NCBI RefSeq assembly: GCF_035013185.1
Contig: NZ_JAYGJO010000007.1
Span: 1 to 64,000 of the forward strand
Length of the DNA stretch: 64,000 nt
DNA from: Acerihabitans sp035013185
GTDB lineage: Bacteria; Pseudomonadota; Gammaproteobacteria; Enterobacterales; Enterobacteriaceae
Direction: 5' to 3'
Shown piece by piece: positions 44,507-53,599 of the stretch. The position numbers and the translations under genes are program-made. The notes beneath the pieces were generated by a model. That model did no database searches, was not told where the DNA came from, and was given only the letters and a program-made list of their open reading frames with translations. Within the stretch, counting starts at the first letter, position 1. Every line of letters starts with the position of its first letter.

Positions 44507-45688
44507 ATGTTGTCTTTTTTTCGTTTCGCTTGTTTTGGCGCGTCTCTTTTAGCGCTGGGTAATGTGGCTATTCTTGATGCCAACGCCGCCATCAATGCGG
44601 AGCCGGTCTCTATGGCTTCGCCGTTGGTGATTGCCTCCGGTAGTGCAATTGTATTTGATCTGTCGGATAACCATCTGCTTTATTCCATGAATGCAGATAA
44701 AGTGGTGCCCATCGCATCATTGTCAAAATTGATGACAGCCATGGTGGTGCTCGATGCCCGGCAACCGATGGACGACATCATTTCGGTGGATATTCATCAG
44801 ACGCCGGAATTGCAAGGTGTATTCTCCCGGGTGCGGGTAGGCAGTGAAATCAGCCGGCGTAATATGCTGCTACTGGCATTGATGTCGTCGGAAAACCGCG
44901 CAGCCGCCAGCCTGGCGCATCATTATCCTGGTGGTTACCATGCGTTTATTGCCGCCATGAATGCCAAAGCGTTATCTCTGGGTATGCTGCATACCCACTA
45001 TGTGGAGCCGACAGGGTTATCCCCAAACAACGTTTCCACGGCACGGGATCTGTCAAAATTGCTGATAGCCACCCAGCAATACCCCATGCTTACCGAACTC
45101 AGTACGACCCATGAAACCATGGCAACCTTTAGCAACCCACCCTACACTTTGCCATTTCGCAATACCAATCACTTGGTTTATCGGCCAGATTGGTCCATTC
45201 AGCTGACCAAGACCGGATTCACCAATCCAGCGGGACACTGCCTGGTGATGCGTACCATGATTAATCATCGGGCGGTGGGCTTGGTGGTATTGGATGCTTA
45301 CGGCAAATATACGCATTTTGCTGACGCTAGCCGAATTCGCAGCTGGCTGGAGACCGGCCATGCCACCGCGCTGCCATCGGGGGTATTAGCTAAAACGGGT
45401 ACTTTGCGCGCTACCCGGTCAGCCTATAAAACCGCTGCGCACCGCGCAAAGGCCACGGGGAGACACCAGGCCAAGTCTGCCCCGGTGCGCCAGACAGCCC
45501 TGAATAAAACCAAACATCACAAAGCCGGCCCGGCAGTGGTCGCTAAAAAACATAAACAACCGGTACAGACAGCGTATAAAAAAGCGAAAAGCAGCAAAAC
45601 GAAGACGGTGTATAAAAAGTCAAAAATGATAAAAGCGCGGCAGACCGCAAAAAACGGCAACGGCACGTCACTCCAGCAAGTTGACTGA
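44507..45688 (+). CDS. pbpG: D-alanyl-D-alanine endopeptidase PBP7 with basic C-terminal extension
   Basis: Periplasmic DD-endopeptidase that cuts peptide cross-links of peptidoglycan. Signal peptide at residues ~1-28; catalytic SLSK (Ser71, Lys74), SEN (128-130) and KTG (235-237) are intact, and the catalytic domain follows E. coli PbpG to about residue 290. From about 300 to 393 there is an extra tail of some 90 residues rich in Lys, Arg, Ala and Thr, with YKK/KSK-like repeats (AYKKAKSSK, VYKKSKMIK), absent from E. coli PbpG (about 310 aa). AGG precedes the ATG by ten bases. Confidence 0.92.
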   Translation: MLSFFRFACFGASLLALGNVAILDANAAINAEPVSMASPLVIASGSAIVFDLSDNHLLYSMNADKVVPIASLSKLMTAMVVLDARQPMDDIISVDIHQTPELQGVFSRVRVGSEISRRNMLLLALMSSENRAAASLAHHYPGGYHAFIAAMNAKALSLGMLHTHYVEPTGLSPNNVSTARDLSKLLIATQQYPMLTELSTTHETMATFSNPPYTLPFRNTNHLVYRPDWSIQLTKTGFTNPAGHCLVMRTMINHRAVGLVVLDAYGKYTHFADASRIRSWLETGHATALPSGVLAKTGTLRATRSAYKTAAHRAKATGRHQAKSAPVRQTALNKTKHHKAGPAVVAKKHKQPVQTAYKKAKSSKTKTVYKKSKMIKARQTAKNGNGTSLQQVD

Positions 45689-45713
45689 CCGCTGCGTTCA
45701 AAGGCCGTCGGCG

Positions 45714-46403
45714 TTATTCAGCCCGACTGCGCAAATCGTTGATGATCACCCCTTGTGCTACGGTTTCATCCTCATGGGATGCATCACGCCAGGGCTCTGC
45801 CAGCGCGTCGCGATACCATTGCGTCATGGCTGGCAGTGCCAGCATCTGTTTACACCACAGCATCGCTGCGGATGACAGCGGTAAATCATAGGTCTGAACC
45901 CGAAATACCACAGGTGCGAAAAAAGCATCCACGGCACTGAATGTGGAACCGGCTAAAAACGGACCACCAAAGGTCGATAATCCTTGCTGCCAAAGTTCAT
46001 CCAGTCGGGTCAGATCCTCCTGCAGGTCTGGAGCGATCGCGGGCAGCCGTACGCGTGCGCCGCAGTTCATCGGGCACAGCGTTCGCAGCGCGGAAAAACC
46101 GGAATGCATTTCCGCCGCGGCACAACGTGCCCACGCTCGGGCCTGATAGTGTTCCGGCCATACCCCAGCATGGGTAGTTGCGAGGTATTCGACAATGCCC
46201 AAAGAATCCCACACCACAATGGCACCATCATTTAAGGTTGGCACTCGACCAGTCGGTGAAAAATGCTGAAAAATATCATGATTATTTGCTCCCTGGAACC
46301 GATGTAGTGTTTCGGTAAAGGGAATTGACAACACTCTCATCAGTATCCAGGGGCGTAATGACCATGACGAGTAATTTTTGTTGGCAATATGCAGTTGATA
46401 CAC
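45714..46403 (-). CDS. Glutathione S-transferase family protein
   Basis: A 229-residue protein of GST fold: N-terminal thioredoxin-like domain starting MYQLHIANKNYSSWSLRPWILM, where the YSSWSLRP segment takes the place of the catalytic Ser/Tyr, the cis-proline strand GRVPTL, the glutathione-binding DSLGIVEYL, then an all-helical domain with the N-capping FSAVDAFFAPV. Substrate is unknown. It follows the GNAT and Gfo/Idh/MocA genes on the minus strand, 48 bp from the former, so may be cotranscribed. Confidence 0.85.
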   Translation of the reverse strand: MYQLHIANKNYSSWSLRPWILMRVLSIPFTETLHRFQGANNHDIFQHFSPTGRVPTLNDGAIVVWDSLGIVEYLATTHAGVWPEHYQARAWARCAAAEMHSGFSALRTLCPMNCGARVRLPAIAPDLQEDLTRLDELWQQGLSTFGGPFLAGSTFSAVDAFFAPVVFRVQTYDLPLSSAAMLWCKQMLALPAMTQWYRDALAEPWRDASHEDETVAQGVIINDLRSRAE

Positions 46404-46451
46404 GATATGGCACTCCGTGACAGTATGAGTAAAAGGTTAAGTGGCTGATGG

Positions 46452-46931
46452 CTATGCGCCTGCACTGCGCCTGGATGGCGTCAGGGTGATGTTAAACCGC
46501 GGTAGTTGCTGGCCGGGAAAGACTCTGGACTCGACGAACTCTTCCTCACGTGCCCCCATGCGTTGGTAAAAACCGGCAGAATGGTGGTCGCATTCGATCA
46601 GCAAACGCTTGGCGCCGGCCCTGTGGGCGGTGTTAATTGACCAGCCGAACAGTGATTTGCCAATGCCGGTTTTAAGATTGGCCGGGGCGACACACAACCG
46701 CTCCAGGAAAGCGATTTCATCGGTAAACAGTAACTGCGCGACACCCAGTAAGGTGTGGTCATTTTCCGCTACGCAGATATGCGATTTTTCCATATCCGCC
46801 GGATGAAAGTTGAGCTTGTCGCGACAATCGCGAATAAAGGCGTCATCATAGCCCCAGAAGGCTTTTGACTGCACACAAAGCTCAGTAAGTTTGGTTAATT
46901 CATCCATGCGGGCTGCCCTGAGCTGATACAT
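46452..46931 (-). CDS. GNAT family N-acetyltransferase
   Basis: A 159-residue GCN5-type acetyltransferase. The acetyl-CoA loop is seen around LERLCVAPANLKTGIGKSLFGW (NLKTGIGKSL standing for the Q/RxxGxG/A motif) and motif B around HHSAGFYQRMGARE. The N-terminus FWGYDDAFI is common in this subgroup. ATG 46931 overlaps the stop of the upstream oxidoreductase by one base, so the two are coupled. The substrate is unknown. Confidence 0.83.
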   Translation of the reverse strand: MYQLRAARMDELTKLTELCVQSKAFWGYDDAFIRDCRDKLNFHPADMEKSHICVAENDHTLLGVAQLLFTDEIAFLERLCVAPANLKTGIGKSLFGWSINTAHRAGAKRLLIECDHHSAGFYQRMGAREEEFVESRVFPGQQLPRFNITLTPSRRSAGA

Positions 46932-47917
46932 CAAACCTCCCTTGCGCGGCAGTGGTAAATCCGTAATATCAACTCGGTGGCCCGGCGAGCATCTGAACCG
47001 TCCGCCAGTGGCGTGGTGCCTTGGTTAATCGCCTGCTCGAAATCGGTAATGATCGCTTCATGACGTGAACTGTCGCTCACGTTGGGGGTACTGGCGCCGC
47101 CGTCCGGTGCGGGCGGGACCGATGAGGCTGGATTATCAATACCGTCTATATACCATTCGCTGATACAGTCATTAAGCAGGGTGAAGGTGCCTTTTTCAGA
47201 ACTCACCTCCAACCGGGGTGGGTAACCTGGGCGCGCGCAAGTGGAGGCGACGAGGGTACCAATCATGCCGTTGGCGTAGCGCAATACCACCGCGCCGTGA
47301 TCCTCGGCCTCGATCTGGTGGGCAAAGGTATCCAGTTCGCCTTGTAGCGATTCGGGCAGACCGAATAACCAGACGTAATTATCGATATTATGGCTGGCCT
47401 GCTGCATAAATACACCACCCCCATCGATAGCGTAACCGCCACGGTAGTCAGCGCTGGCATAGTAGGCCTCATCGCGCCAGAAGCGGCAACTGAGATCGGC
47501 GGCGTAAATCCGCCCAAACGCGTTTTGTTCCAATAAGGCCTTGATGGCTTGATTATCGGGATTGGTACGGCGCTGATAACTCACCGCCAGGGTGACATGG
47601 TGCTGTTGCGCAGCGCTAATCATGGCATCCATGGCGGCCTGGCTGATATCCAGTGGTTTTTCCACCAAGATGTGCTTTCCCAATCGGGCAGCCTCGATGG
47701 CGCTGTGGTGATGCAGACCGTTGGGAGTGGTGACGATGACAGCATCATAGGGCCGGTCCACCGCCGCAAGTGTCGGCCAATAAGGCAACGCGCCGGGGGT
47801 TGCCTCCGTCGTTTTGCTGCGGGAAATAAAACCGACGGCTTCACTGGCCGGCAGTGCTTGCAGGGCCTGGAGATAGGTATGACTGATGTTACCTGTACCC
47901 ACGATGACATATTTCAT
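46931..47917 (-). CDS. Gfo/Idh/MocA family oxidoreductase
   Basis: A 328-residue NAD(P)-dependent dehydrogenase: N-terminal Rossmann fold with GTGNISHTYLQAL, the family EKP motif in LVEKPLDIS, and a C-terminal alpha/beta domain with GGGVFMQQASHNIDNYVWLFG carrying the usual catalytic His/Asp region. Family members act on sugars, inositols and their derivatives. It starts a three-gene minus-strand set with a GNAT acetyltransferase and a GST-like protein; joint action on a sugar is only a guess. Confidence 0.86.
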   Translation of the reverse strand: MKYVIVGTGNISHTYLQALQALPASEAVGFISRSKTTEATPGALPYWPTLAAVDRPYDAVIVTTPNGLHHHSAIEAARLGKHILVEKPLDISQAAMDAMISAAQQHHVTLAVSYQRRTNPDNQAIKALLEQNAFGRIYAADLSCRFWRDEAYYASADYRGGYAIDGGGVFMQQASHNIDNYVWLFGLPESLQGELDTFAHQIEAEDHGAVVLRYANGMIGTLVASTCARPGYPPRLEVSSEKGTFTLLNDCISEWYIDGIDNPASSVPPAPDGGASTPNVSDSSRHEAIITDFEQAINQGTTPLADGSDARRATELILRIYHCRAREV

Positions 47918-48103
47918 AAACGAGTCGGTACCTTGTTAAAAAAGAAGAACCGATCATCCCTGACTATCATGATTCCTGGCTAAAACAATCGTCAACTCCT
48001 GTATAGAACAATCATGATTGGTAACACTGCGAAGCAGTATTGCAAAGGTCATCGCACTTGCCAAGTCCCCTTTACACGTAGTGCCAATTTGGTGCTGAAA
48101 ATA

Positions 48104-48118
48104 CCGCCTTTTAGGCGG
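48104..48118 (-). terminator. Stem-loop after dld
   Basis: On the minus strand CCGCCT-AAA-AGGCGG is a perfect 6-bp stem, followed by TATTTTC. It lies 87 bp behind the dld stop and probably ends its transcript. Confidence 0.55.
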
Positions 48119-48204
48119 CCGACAGCGCTAAATAACCGGTGCCCTTCACGTTGAGTTTTTCGGGTAATGGGATAATGTGGCACCGGGAAACTGAAGAATG
48201 CAGG

Positions 48205-49938
48205 CTAAGATTGCCGGTGTTCTTCACACTGTTCGCACCAGTGTTTCAGCTTGGACGTTTGGCCGATACCGGGATTAAAGCTATTGGTGGGGTCAATGTG
48301 CCGATAGAATTCGGCCAGTGGTGGTTTAGCCTGATACAAATGCCCGACGTTATGTTCTGCGGGATATTCAGCGCCGCGCTGGTTAAGCAGTGCCAGCATT
48401 TGCTGTTTGAGTTCGTGGCTATCCACGCCCTTGCGCACAATATAATCCTGATGGAATACATGGCACATGAAATGGCCATAATACAGCTTCGCCACTATTT
48501 GCCGATCGATCTCCGGCGGTAGCGTCTCGAACCATTGGGTTTCATTACGAGGTAAGGCGATATCCAGCGCCAGAATATCCTCGACCTTATTGCTATGAAC
48601 CGCATGATAGCGCACGGCGGCGCCAGCAGCAGCGAACCGGTGTAAAAACGCTTTATTACCTTCATCTTGAGTACAGGTGAAATAATCCCCTGGCGCCTGC
48701 TCAAAAAAACGGGCTAGGTAGTCTGATGCCTCGTTTATGCCGTCACCGGACATTTTCAGTAGCAGATGATGTTCATAACGGTCGCGGTACTCTTGCATCC
48801 GCAGCGGCAGGTGCCTTGGCCACAGTCGGCTGAGCCCCTGCATCAGCCGGTCGCTTAGCTGGGTCGGTAGCCATGGCCAGGCGTTTAGCGTAGCGTCAAT
48901 GCGCCCTTTAAGCTGAAAGAGCCATGGCATGCGGTCGGTGCCCAGGCGGTTAATCAGAATAAACGTATCTTTACCATAAGTTGCACTGATGTCGTAGCAA
49001 TCGCGATGCATATACTCGCCGGCCACGGGTAAGTGGGTGAAATCGGATAATATGTCGCGCCGCAACCGGGTCAGTACCTGTGGATCATTAGTGCCGATAT
49101 AAAATACCTGCTGGCGCTGCTCGGCGGGGAAGGTGTCCAGGCGCACGGCAAACACCGCCAGCTTGCCCGCGCTGCCCGAGGCTTCGAACAGCCGGCGCCG
49201 ATCGGCGTTAAAACGCGATGGGGTTGCGGCGTCGACATCGCGTACCCGTTGGGCATAATCGTGGTCTGAACAGGCGTGATCGGCGTGATGAATATCGTTG
49301 GCGCTATACTGCTGATTGTCGAGACGGGTTAGGATCTGTTCCGGCGTTGAGCCAAGATCGATGCCCAAGTGATTAACCAACTGCAGCTTGCCGTCTTGAT
49401 CGATTTGCGCAAACAGTGCCATTTCGGTATAGGCTGGACCGCGTTTTACCAAGGAACCACCGGAATTATTACAAATACCGCCGATCACCGATGCGCCTAG
49501 ACAGGATGAGCCGATAACGGAATGGGGTTCTCGTTTCAGCGGTTTCAACGTCTTTTCCAAGGTGTAAAGCGTACTGCCCGCCAACGCCACCGCCTGCCGA
49601 CCCTCATCCAGCAGTTGCACGCCATCCAGTCGCCGGGTGCTGATCAATACCACCTCACGGTCGTAGTCCGTCCCGCTGGGGGTTGAGCCTTCGGTAAGCC
49701 CGGTATTGGCCGACTGCATAATAATAATTTTATCAGCGGCCACGCAGGCGGCTAAAATTTGCCACAAGGATAATAACGTCTCGGGCAATACCACCGCCAG
49801 CGCCGGTCCGCTGCCGGAACGGAATCCTTTCAGGTAGCGTTGGGTCTGACGTTTGCCGGTCAGGACGGCGCGTTTGCCGGCAATGGTAATAAGTTGTGAA
49901 ATAAACGCATGGGATAAATAAGGTGATGGCTGGGTCAT
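48205..49938 (-). CDS. dld: Quinone-dependent D-lactate dehydrogenase
   Basis: Peripheral-membrane FAD enzyme that oxidises D-lactate and passes electrons to quinone. 577 residues (E. coli 571). FAD-domain marks: KGFRSGSGPALAVVLP, ANTGLTEGSTPSGTDYDREVV, EPHSVIGSSCLGASVIGGICNNSGGSL in part; later VAGEYMHRDCYDI and the C-terminal AEHNVGHLYQAKPPL and PTNSFNPGIGQTSK. ATG 49938 (MTQPSPY) follows AGGGAA; a longer frame adds 12 unrelated residues. Divergent from bglX as in E. coli. Confidence 0.95.
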   Translation of the reverse strand: MTQPSPYLSHAFISQLITIAGKRAVLTGKRQTQRYLKGFRSGSGPALAVVLPETLLSLWQILAACVAADKIIIMQSANTGLTEGSTPSGTDYDREVVLISTRRLDGVQLLDEGRQAVALAGSTLYTLEKTLKPLKREPHSVIGSSCLGASVIGGICNNSGGSLVKRGPAYTEMALFAQIDQDGKLQLVNHLGIDLGSTPEQILTRLDNQQYSANDIHHADHACSDHDYAQRVRDVDAATPSRFNADRRRLFEASGSAGKLAVFAVRLDTFPAEQRQQVFYIGTNDPQVLTRLRRDILSDFTHLPVAGEYMHRDCYDISATYGKDTFILINRLGTDRMPWLFQLKGRIDATLNAWPWLPTQLSDRLMQGLSRLWPRHLPLRMQEYRDRYEHHLLLKMSGDGINEASDYLARFFEQAPGDYFTCTQDEGNKAFLHRFAAAGAAVRYHAVHSNKVEDILALDIALPRNETQWFETLPPEIDRQIVAKLYYGHFMCHVFHQDYIVRKGVDSHELKQQMLALLNQRGAEYPAEHNVGHLYQAKPPLAEFYRHIDPTNSFNPGIGQTSKLKHWCEQCEEHRQS

Positions 49939-50349
49939 GATGATTTCCCTTTTATGTGATTCGAACGGAATCAAGCGCCGTTTTGGTACGCTGCTGCCGA
50001 GATACTCTGGGGCAATGGCGGTGTGTGACGGGCGTTCGGCGTGGTATTTTATCCGCGTGGCGGCCGATCAGTTGCTGCCATAAACGATAATCATAGTGCC
50101 ACGTAGTGCTATGTTGTGCCATGTCGTGCCATGATAGCCCATGCATCACGGCCTCAACCGGAGATTGAGCCTGAACGGCCAATAGGGGCAAGATTCCACA
50201 GGAAACAAATGCTTTCAATAATTTAACATTACCCTTTCAACTCCGTGATGATCTACACTACGTGCAGCATTGCCCTATGGCATATTACCCCGAACAGCCG
50301 ATAACCGCCTCTCGGTTCGGCCCGCTTTTGCCCGTGTGAGAATAACGAT
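49939..50349. other. Divergent promoter region of dld and bglX
   Basis: 411 bp without a supported gene. It contains the four-copy 10-bp repeat at 50095-50134. No known operator was recognised. Confidence 0.5.
50095..50134. repeat. Four-copy 10-bp tandem repeat
   Basis: AGTGCCACGT, AGTGCTATGT, TGTGCCATGT, CGTGCCATGA stand head to tail (consensus NGTGCYAYGT) between dld and bglX. The ten-base period is one DNA turn, so a repeated protein site on one face is possible; slippage is another explanation. Confidence 0.6.
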
Positions 50350-52641
50350 ATGAAATGGCTGTGTTCAATTAGCCTGCTAGCTTCCTTAACGCTTAATCCC
50401 GCTCTGGCGGATAATACCCAACTCCCCTCTCCCAATTTGCCCCGTGACGCTTACGTCAACGCTTTGCTGCAAAAAATGACTCTGCAGGAAAAAATAGGTC
50501 AGCTGCGGCTTATCAGCGTGGGTCCGGAAAATCCCAAGTCAGCGATTCGGGAGATGATTAAAAACGGCCAGGTAGGCGGTATTTTCAACACCGTCACCCG
50601 GCAGGATATCCGTGCGATGCAGGATCAGGCTATGCAGTTGCCCAGGCTTAAGATACCGCTGTTTTTCGCCTACGACATTATCCATGGCCAGCGGACCATT
50701 TTCCCTATCAGCCTGGGATTGGCCTCGAGTTGGAATCTTGACACTGTTGCCACCAGTGGACGTATCGCTGCTTATGAAGGCAGTGAAGACGGTCTGAATA
50801 TGACCTGGGCACCGATGGTGGATATTTCTCGCGATCCACGTTGGGGTAGGGTATCAGAAGGTTTGGGGGAAGATACGTTCCTCACCTCACAAATCGGCCG
50901 GACGCTGGTGCGTTCGATTCAGGGAGCCCATCCCGGTGATCGCCATGCGCTCATGACCACGGTCAAACACTTTGCGCTCTACGGCGCGGTGGAAGGGGGG
51001 CGAGATTATAATAGCGTTGATATGAGTCCTCAGCGCATGTTTGATGATTATATGCCGCCGTATAAAGCGGCATTGGACGCGGGAAGCGGCGGTGTCATGG
51101 TGTCACTTAACACCATCAACGGCGTGCCGGCCACGGCCAACGCGTGGTTGCTAAAAGATATTTTACGTAAACAATGGCACTTTTCTGGCATTACTATCAG
51201 CGATCACGGTGCAATCAAGGAACTGATCAAACATGGGGTGGCCAGTGATCCAGAACAGGCGGTAAAGATTGCGCTCAATGCCGGTATCAATATGAGCATG
51301 AGCGACGAGTACTATGACCGCTACTTGCCGGGGTTGGTGAAGCGCGGTGAGGTGAAAGAACACGAGATCGACCAGGCGGTGCGCCATGTGCTGAATGTGA
51401 AATATGACATGGGCCTGTTTCGTGATCCCTATAACCATCTTGGGCCGGTGGGTAGCGATCCGCAGGATACCAACGCTGAAAGCCGTCTGCATCGCGACGC
51501 TGCCCGGCAGGTAGCACGGCAAACGTTGGTACTGCTTAAGAACCGGCTGCAGACGTTGCCGCTGAAAAAACAGGGCACGATCGCCGTGGTCGGCCCACTG
51601 GCCGATAGCCAACGGGATATTATAGGCAGTTGGTCGGCCGCCGGACGGCCCAAGCAGTCCGTCACGCTATTGCAAGGGATGCGCAATGCCGTGGGCAATA
51701 AAGCCACCATTCTGTATGCCAAGGGTGCCAATATCACCAATCACCAAGATCTGGTGGCTTTTCTTAATTCCTATGACCATGCAGTCGACGTCGATCCACG
51801 TACACCGCAGGTTATGATTGATGAAGCGGTCAGTGCGGCGCGCAAAGCGGATGTGATTGTCGCGGCGGTGGGGGAATCCCAGGGCATGGCCAACGAAGCG
51901 TCCAGTCGTACCCATCTCACCATCCCGGACAGCCAGCGCCAGTTGATTGATGCGCTAAAGGCTACCGGCAAGCCGCTGGTATTGGTGTTGATGAACGGTC
52001 GCCCTTTGGCACTGGTGCGTGAAAATCAACAGGCCGACGCGATGCTGGAAACCTGGTTCAGCGGTACTGAAGGGGGCAATGCCATTGCCGATGTGTTGTT
52101 TGGTGATTACAATCCATCCGGTAAATTGCCTATATCTTTCCCCCGTTCCGTTGGACAAATCCCGATTTATTATAATCATCTGCCCACCGGACGACCTTAT
52201 CTGGCTGAGAAGCCGGATAAATATACCTCGCACTACTATGATGAGGCCAATGGGCCGCTGTTTCCGTTTGGTTTTGGTCTGAGCTACACCACGTTTTCTG
52301 TATCTGACGTGGCGTTATCCAACCCGACGCTGAAACCGGATGGGTCAATGACGGTGAGCGTGACCCTGACCAATACCGGCCATCGTGACGGTGGCACCGT
52401 TGCCCAGCTTTATATTCACGATATTACGGCTTCGGTAAGCCGTCCGGTTAAGCAACTAAAAGGTTTCCAGCCGGTATTTTTAAAAGCTGGTGAATCGAAA
52501 CGGATCACGTTTACGCTTGATGCCAATGCACTGAAATTTTACAACCAGCAAATGATTTACGCCGCTGAACCGGGAGACTTTGATGTCATGGTCGGATTAG
52601 ATTCCGCCCGGGTTAAAACCGCCCGGTTTACCTTGTTGTAA
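50350..52641 (+). CDS. bglX: Periplasmic beta-glucosidase BglX
   Basis: Glycoside hydrolase family 3 enzyme cleaving terminal beta-D-glucose from glucosides in the periplasm. 763 residues (E. coli 765). Signal peptide MKWLCSISLLASLTLNPALA; N-terminal TIM-barrel domain with the nucleophile Asp in GITISDHGAIKELIKHG and the substrate segment VKHFALYGAVEGGRDYN; the second domain with GESQGMANEASSRT; C-terminal fibronectin-III-like domain (PVKQLKGFQPVFLKAGE). Followed by a strong hairpin. Confidence 0.95.
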   Translation: MKWLCSISLLASLTLNPALADNTQLPSPNLPRDAYVNALLQKMTLQEKIGQLRLISVGPENPKSAIREMIKNGQVGGIFNTVTRQDIRAMQDQAMQLPRLKIPLFFAYDIIHGQRTIFPISLGLASSWNLDTVATSGRIAAYEGSEDGLNMTWAPMVDISRDPRWGRVSEGLGEDTFLTSQIGRTLVRSIQGAHPGDRHALMTTVKHFALYGAVEGGRDYNSVDMSPQRMFDDYMPPYKAALDAGSGGVMVSLNTINGVPATANAWLLKDILRKQWHFSGITISDHGAIKELIKHGVASDPEQAVKIALNAGINMSMSDEYYDRYLPGLVKRGEVKEHEIDQAVRHVLNVKYDMGLFRDPYNHLGPVGSDPQDTNAESRLHRDAARQVARQTLVLLKNRLQTLPLKKQGTIAVVGPLADSQRDIIGSWSAAGRPKQSVTLLQGMRNAVGNKATILYAKGANITNHQDLVAFLNSYDHAVDVDPRTPQVMIDEAVSAARKADVIVAAVGESQGMANEASSRTHLTIPDSQRQLIDALKATGKPLVLVLMNGRPLALVRENQQADAMLETWFSGTEGGNAIADVLFGDYNPSGKLPISFPRSVGQIPIYYNHLPTGRPYLAEKPDKYTSHYYDEANGPLFPFGFGLSYTTFSVSDVALSNPTLKPDGSMTVSVTLTNTGHRDGGTVAQLYIHDITASVSRPVKQLKGFQPVFLKAGESKRITFTLDANALKFYNQQMIYAAEPGDFDVMVGLDSARVKTARFTLL

Positions 52642-52648
52642 CGCCACC

Positions 52649-52690
52649 CAACGCGCCACTGCCGATGTTGCCCATCGCAGTGGCGCGTTG
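52649..52690 (+). terminator. Strong hairpin after bglX
   Basis: CAACGCGCCACTGC (52649-52662) is the exact complement of GCAGTGGCGCGTTG (52677-52690), a 14-bp stem that starts 8 bp behind the stop. The loop can pair further (GATG/CATC). No T-run. Confidence 0.6.
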
Positions 52691-52861
52691 ACCACGGGCA
52701 AACAGAGCCATCATGACGCCAAGGCCACTGACGGATGAGCGTTCAGACACGGTTTTTTGCAAAGATTTGCGCAGTCTTGCAGTAATCACTCTTTTTTGCA
52801 CAGATTTTTACCGCCGTAGCCGATAGACTTATGTTAACAGCAGTTTAGGCAAGGCGAGGTG

Positions 52862-53404
52862 ATGGTCGTTAGCGAAGTGATCCTGGTGGATAAACAAGAT
52901 AGACCGATCGGCAGCATGGAAAAGCTCCAGGCACACCGGGAAGGGCTATTGCACCGGGCAATTACGGTCTATCTGTTTAATCCCCAGGGCGACCTCTTGC
53001 TGCAGCGGCGCGCCATCGATAAATACCATTGTGGTGGATTGTGGAGCAATACTTGCTGTGGTCACCCTGCGCCTGATGAACCCACGCCGGCGGCAGCTCG
53101 ACGACGATTATTTGAGGAGATGGGATTGCATTGTGTCCTGACGCCGATATTTGAGTTGCAATATTACCTCCCGCTGTCCAATGGTCTGATCGAACACGAA
53201 TTTGACCATGTCTATTTCGGTATAACCAAACAGGTTCCCAGACTCAATCCTGCCGAAGCAATGGATTTTCGTTATCAGTCCTTAAGCCAAGTTCAACAGG
53301 CTATTTTGCAACAACCCGGCTGCTTTACCCCGTGGTTTTTACTCACCATGGCGACCATTCCAGATTATTATCACGCGTTTATGCATCTGCGCCGCGCCGG
53401 TTAA
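52862..53404 (+). CDS. idi: Isopentenyl-diphosphate delta-isomerase, type I
   Basis: Nudix-fold metalloenzyme interconverting IPP and DMAPP for isoprenoid synthesis. 180 residues. Seen: SEVILVDKQDRPIGSMEK, LLHRAITVYLFN with the metal-binding His, the catalytic CCGHP segment (Cys66, His68), the Nudix-like helix AAARRRLFEEMG and EFDHVYFG. Starts at ATG 52862 with AAGG seven bases upstream. In E. coli idi lies elsewhere; here it is between bglX and osmF, which are neighbours in E. coli. Confidence 0.92.
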   Translation: MVVSEVILVDKQDRPIGSMEKLQAHREGLLHRAITVYLFNPQGDLLLQRRAIDKYHCGGLWSNTCCGHPAPDEPTPAAARRRLFEEMGLHCVLTPIFELQYYLPLSNGLIEHEFDHVYFGITKQVPRLNPAEAMDFRYQSLSQVQQAILQQPGCFTPWFLLTMATIPDYYHAFMHLRRAG

Positions 53405-53599
53405 GGTTTTGCAAACTCGCCGATGTCGGTTTGGTGGTCTGTCGACGGGGATGTTTTTTTGCCACCAGAAATGTGTTTCTATGGTTACGCTTCCTTTTTT
53501 TAATCAATAAATTTCAATTTGAACTATTATTTCATAAAAATATCCATCGCTATTGCCTGATGGACCATTGATCAATAACCTTCAAGGGGATACCAACCT

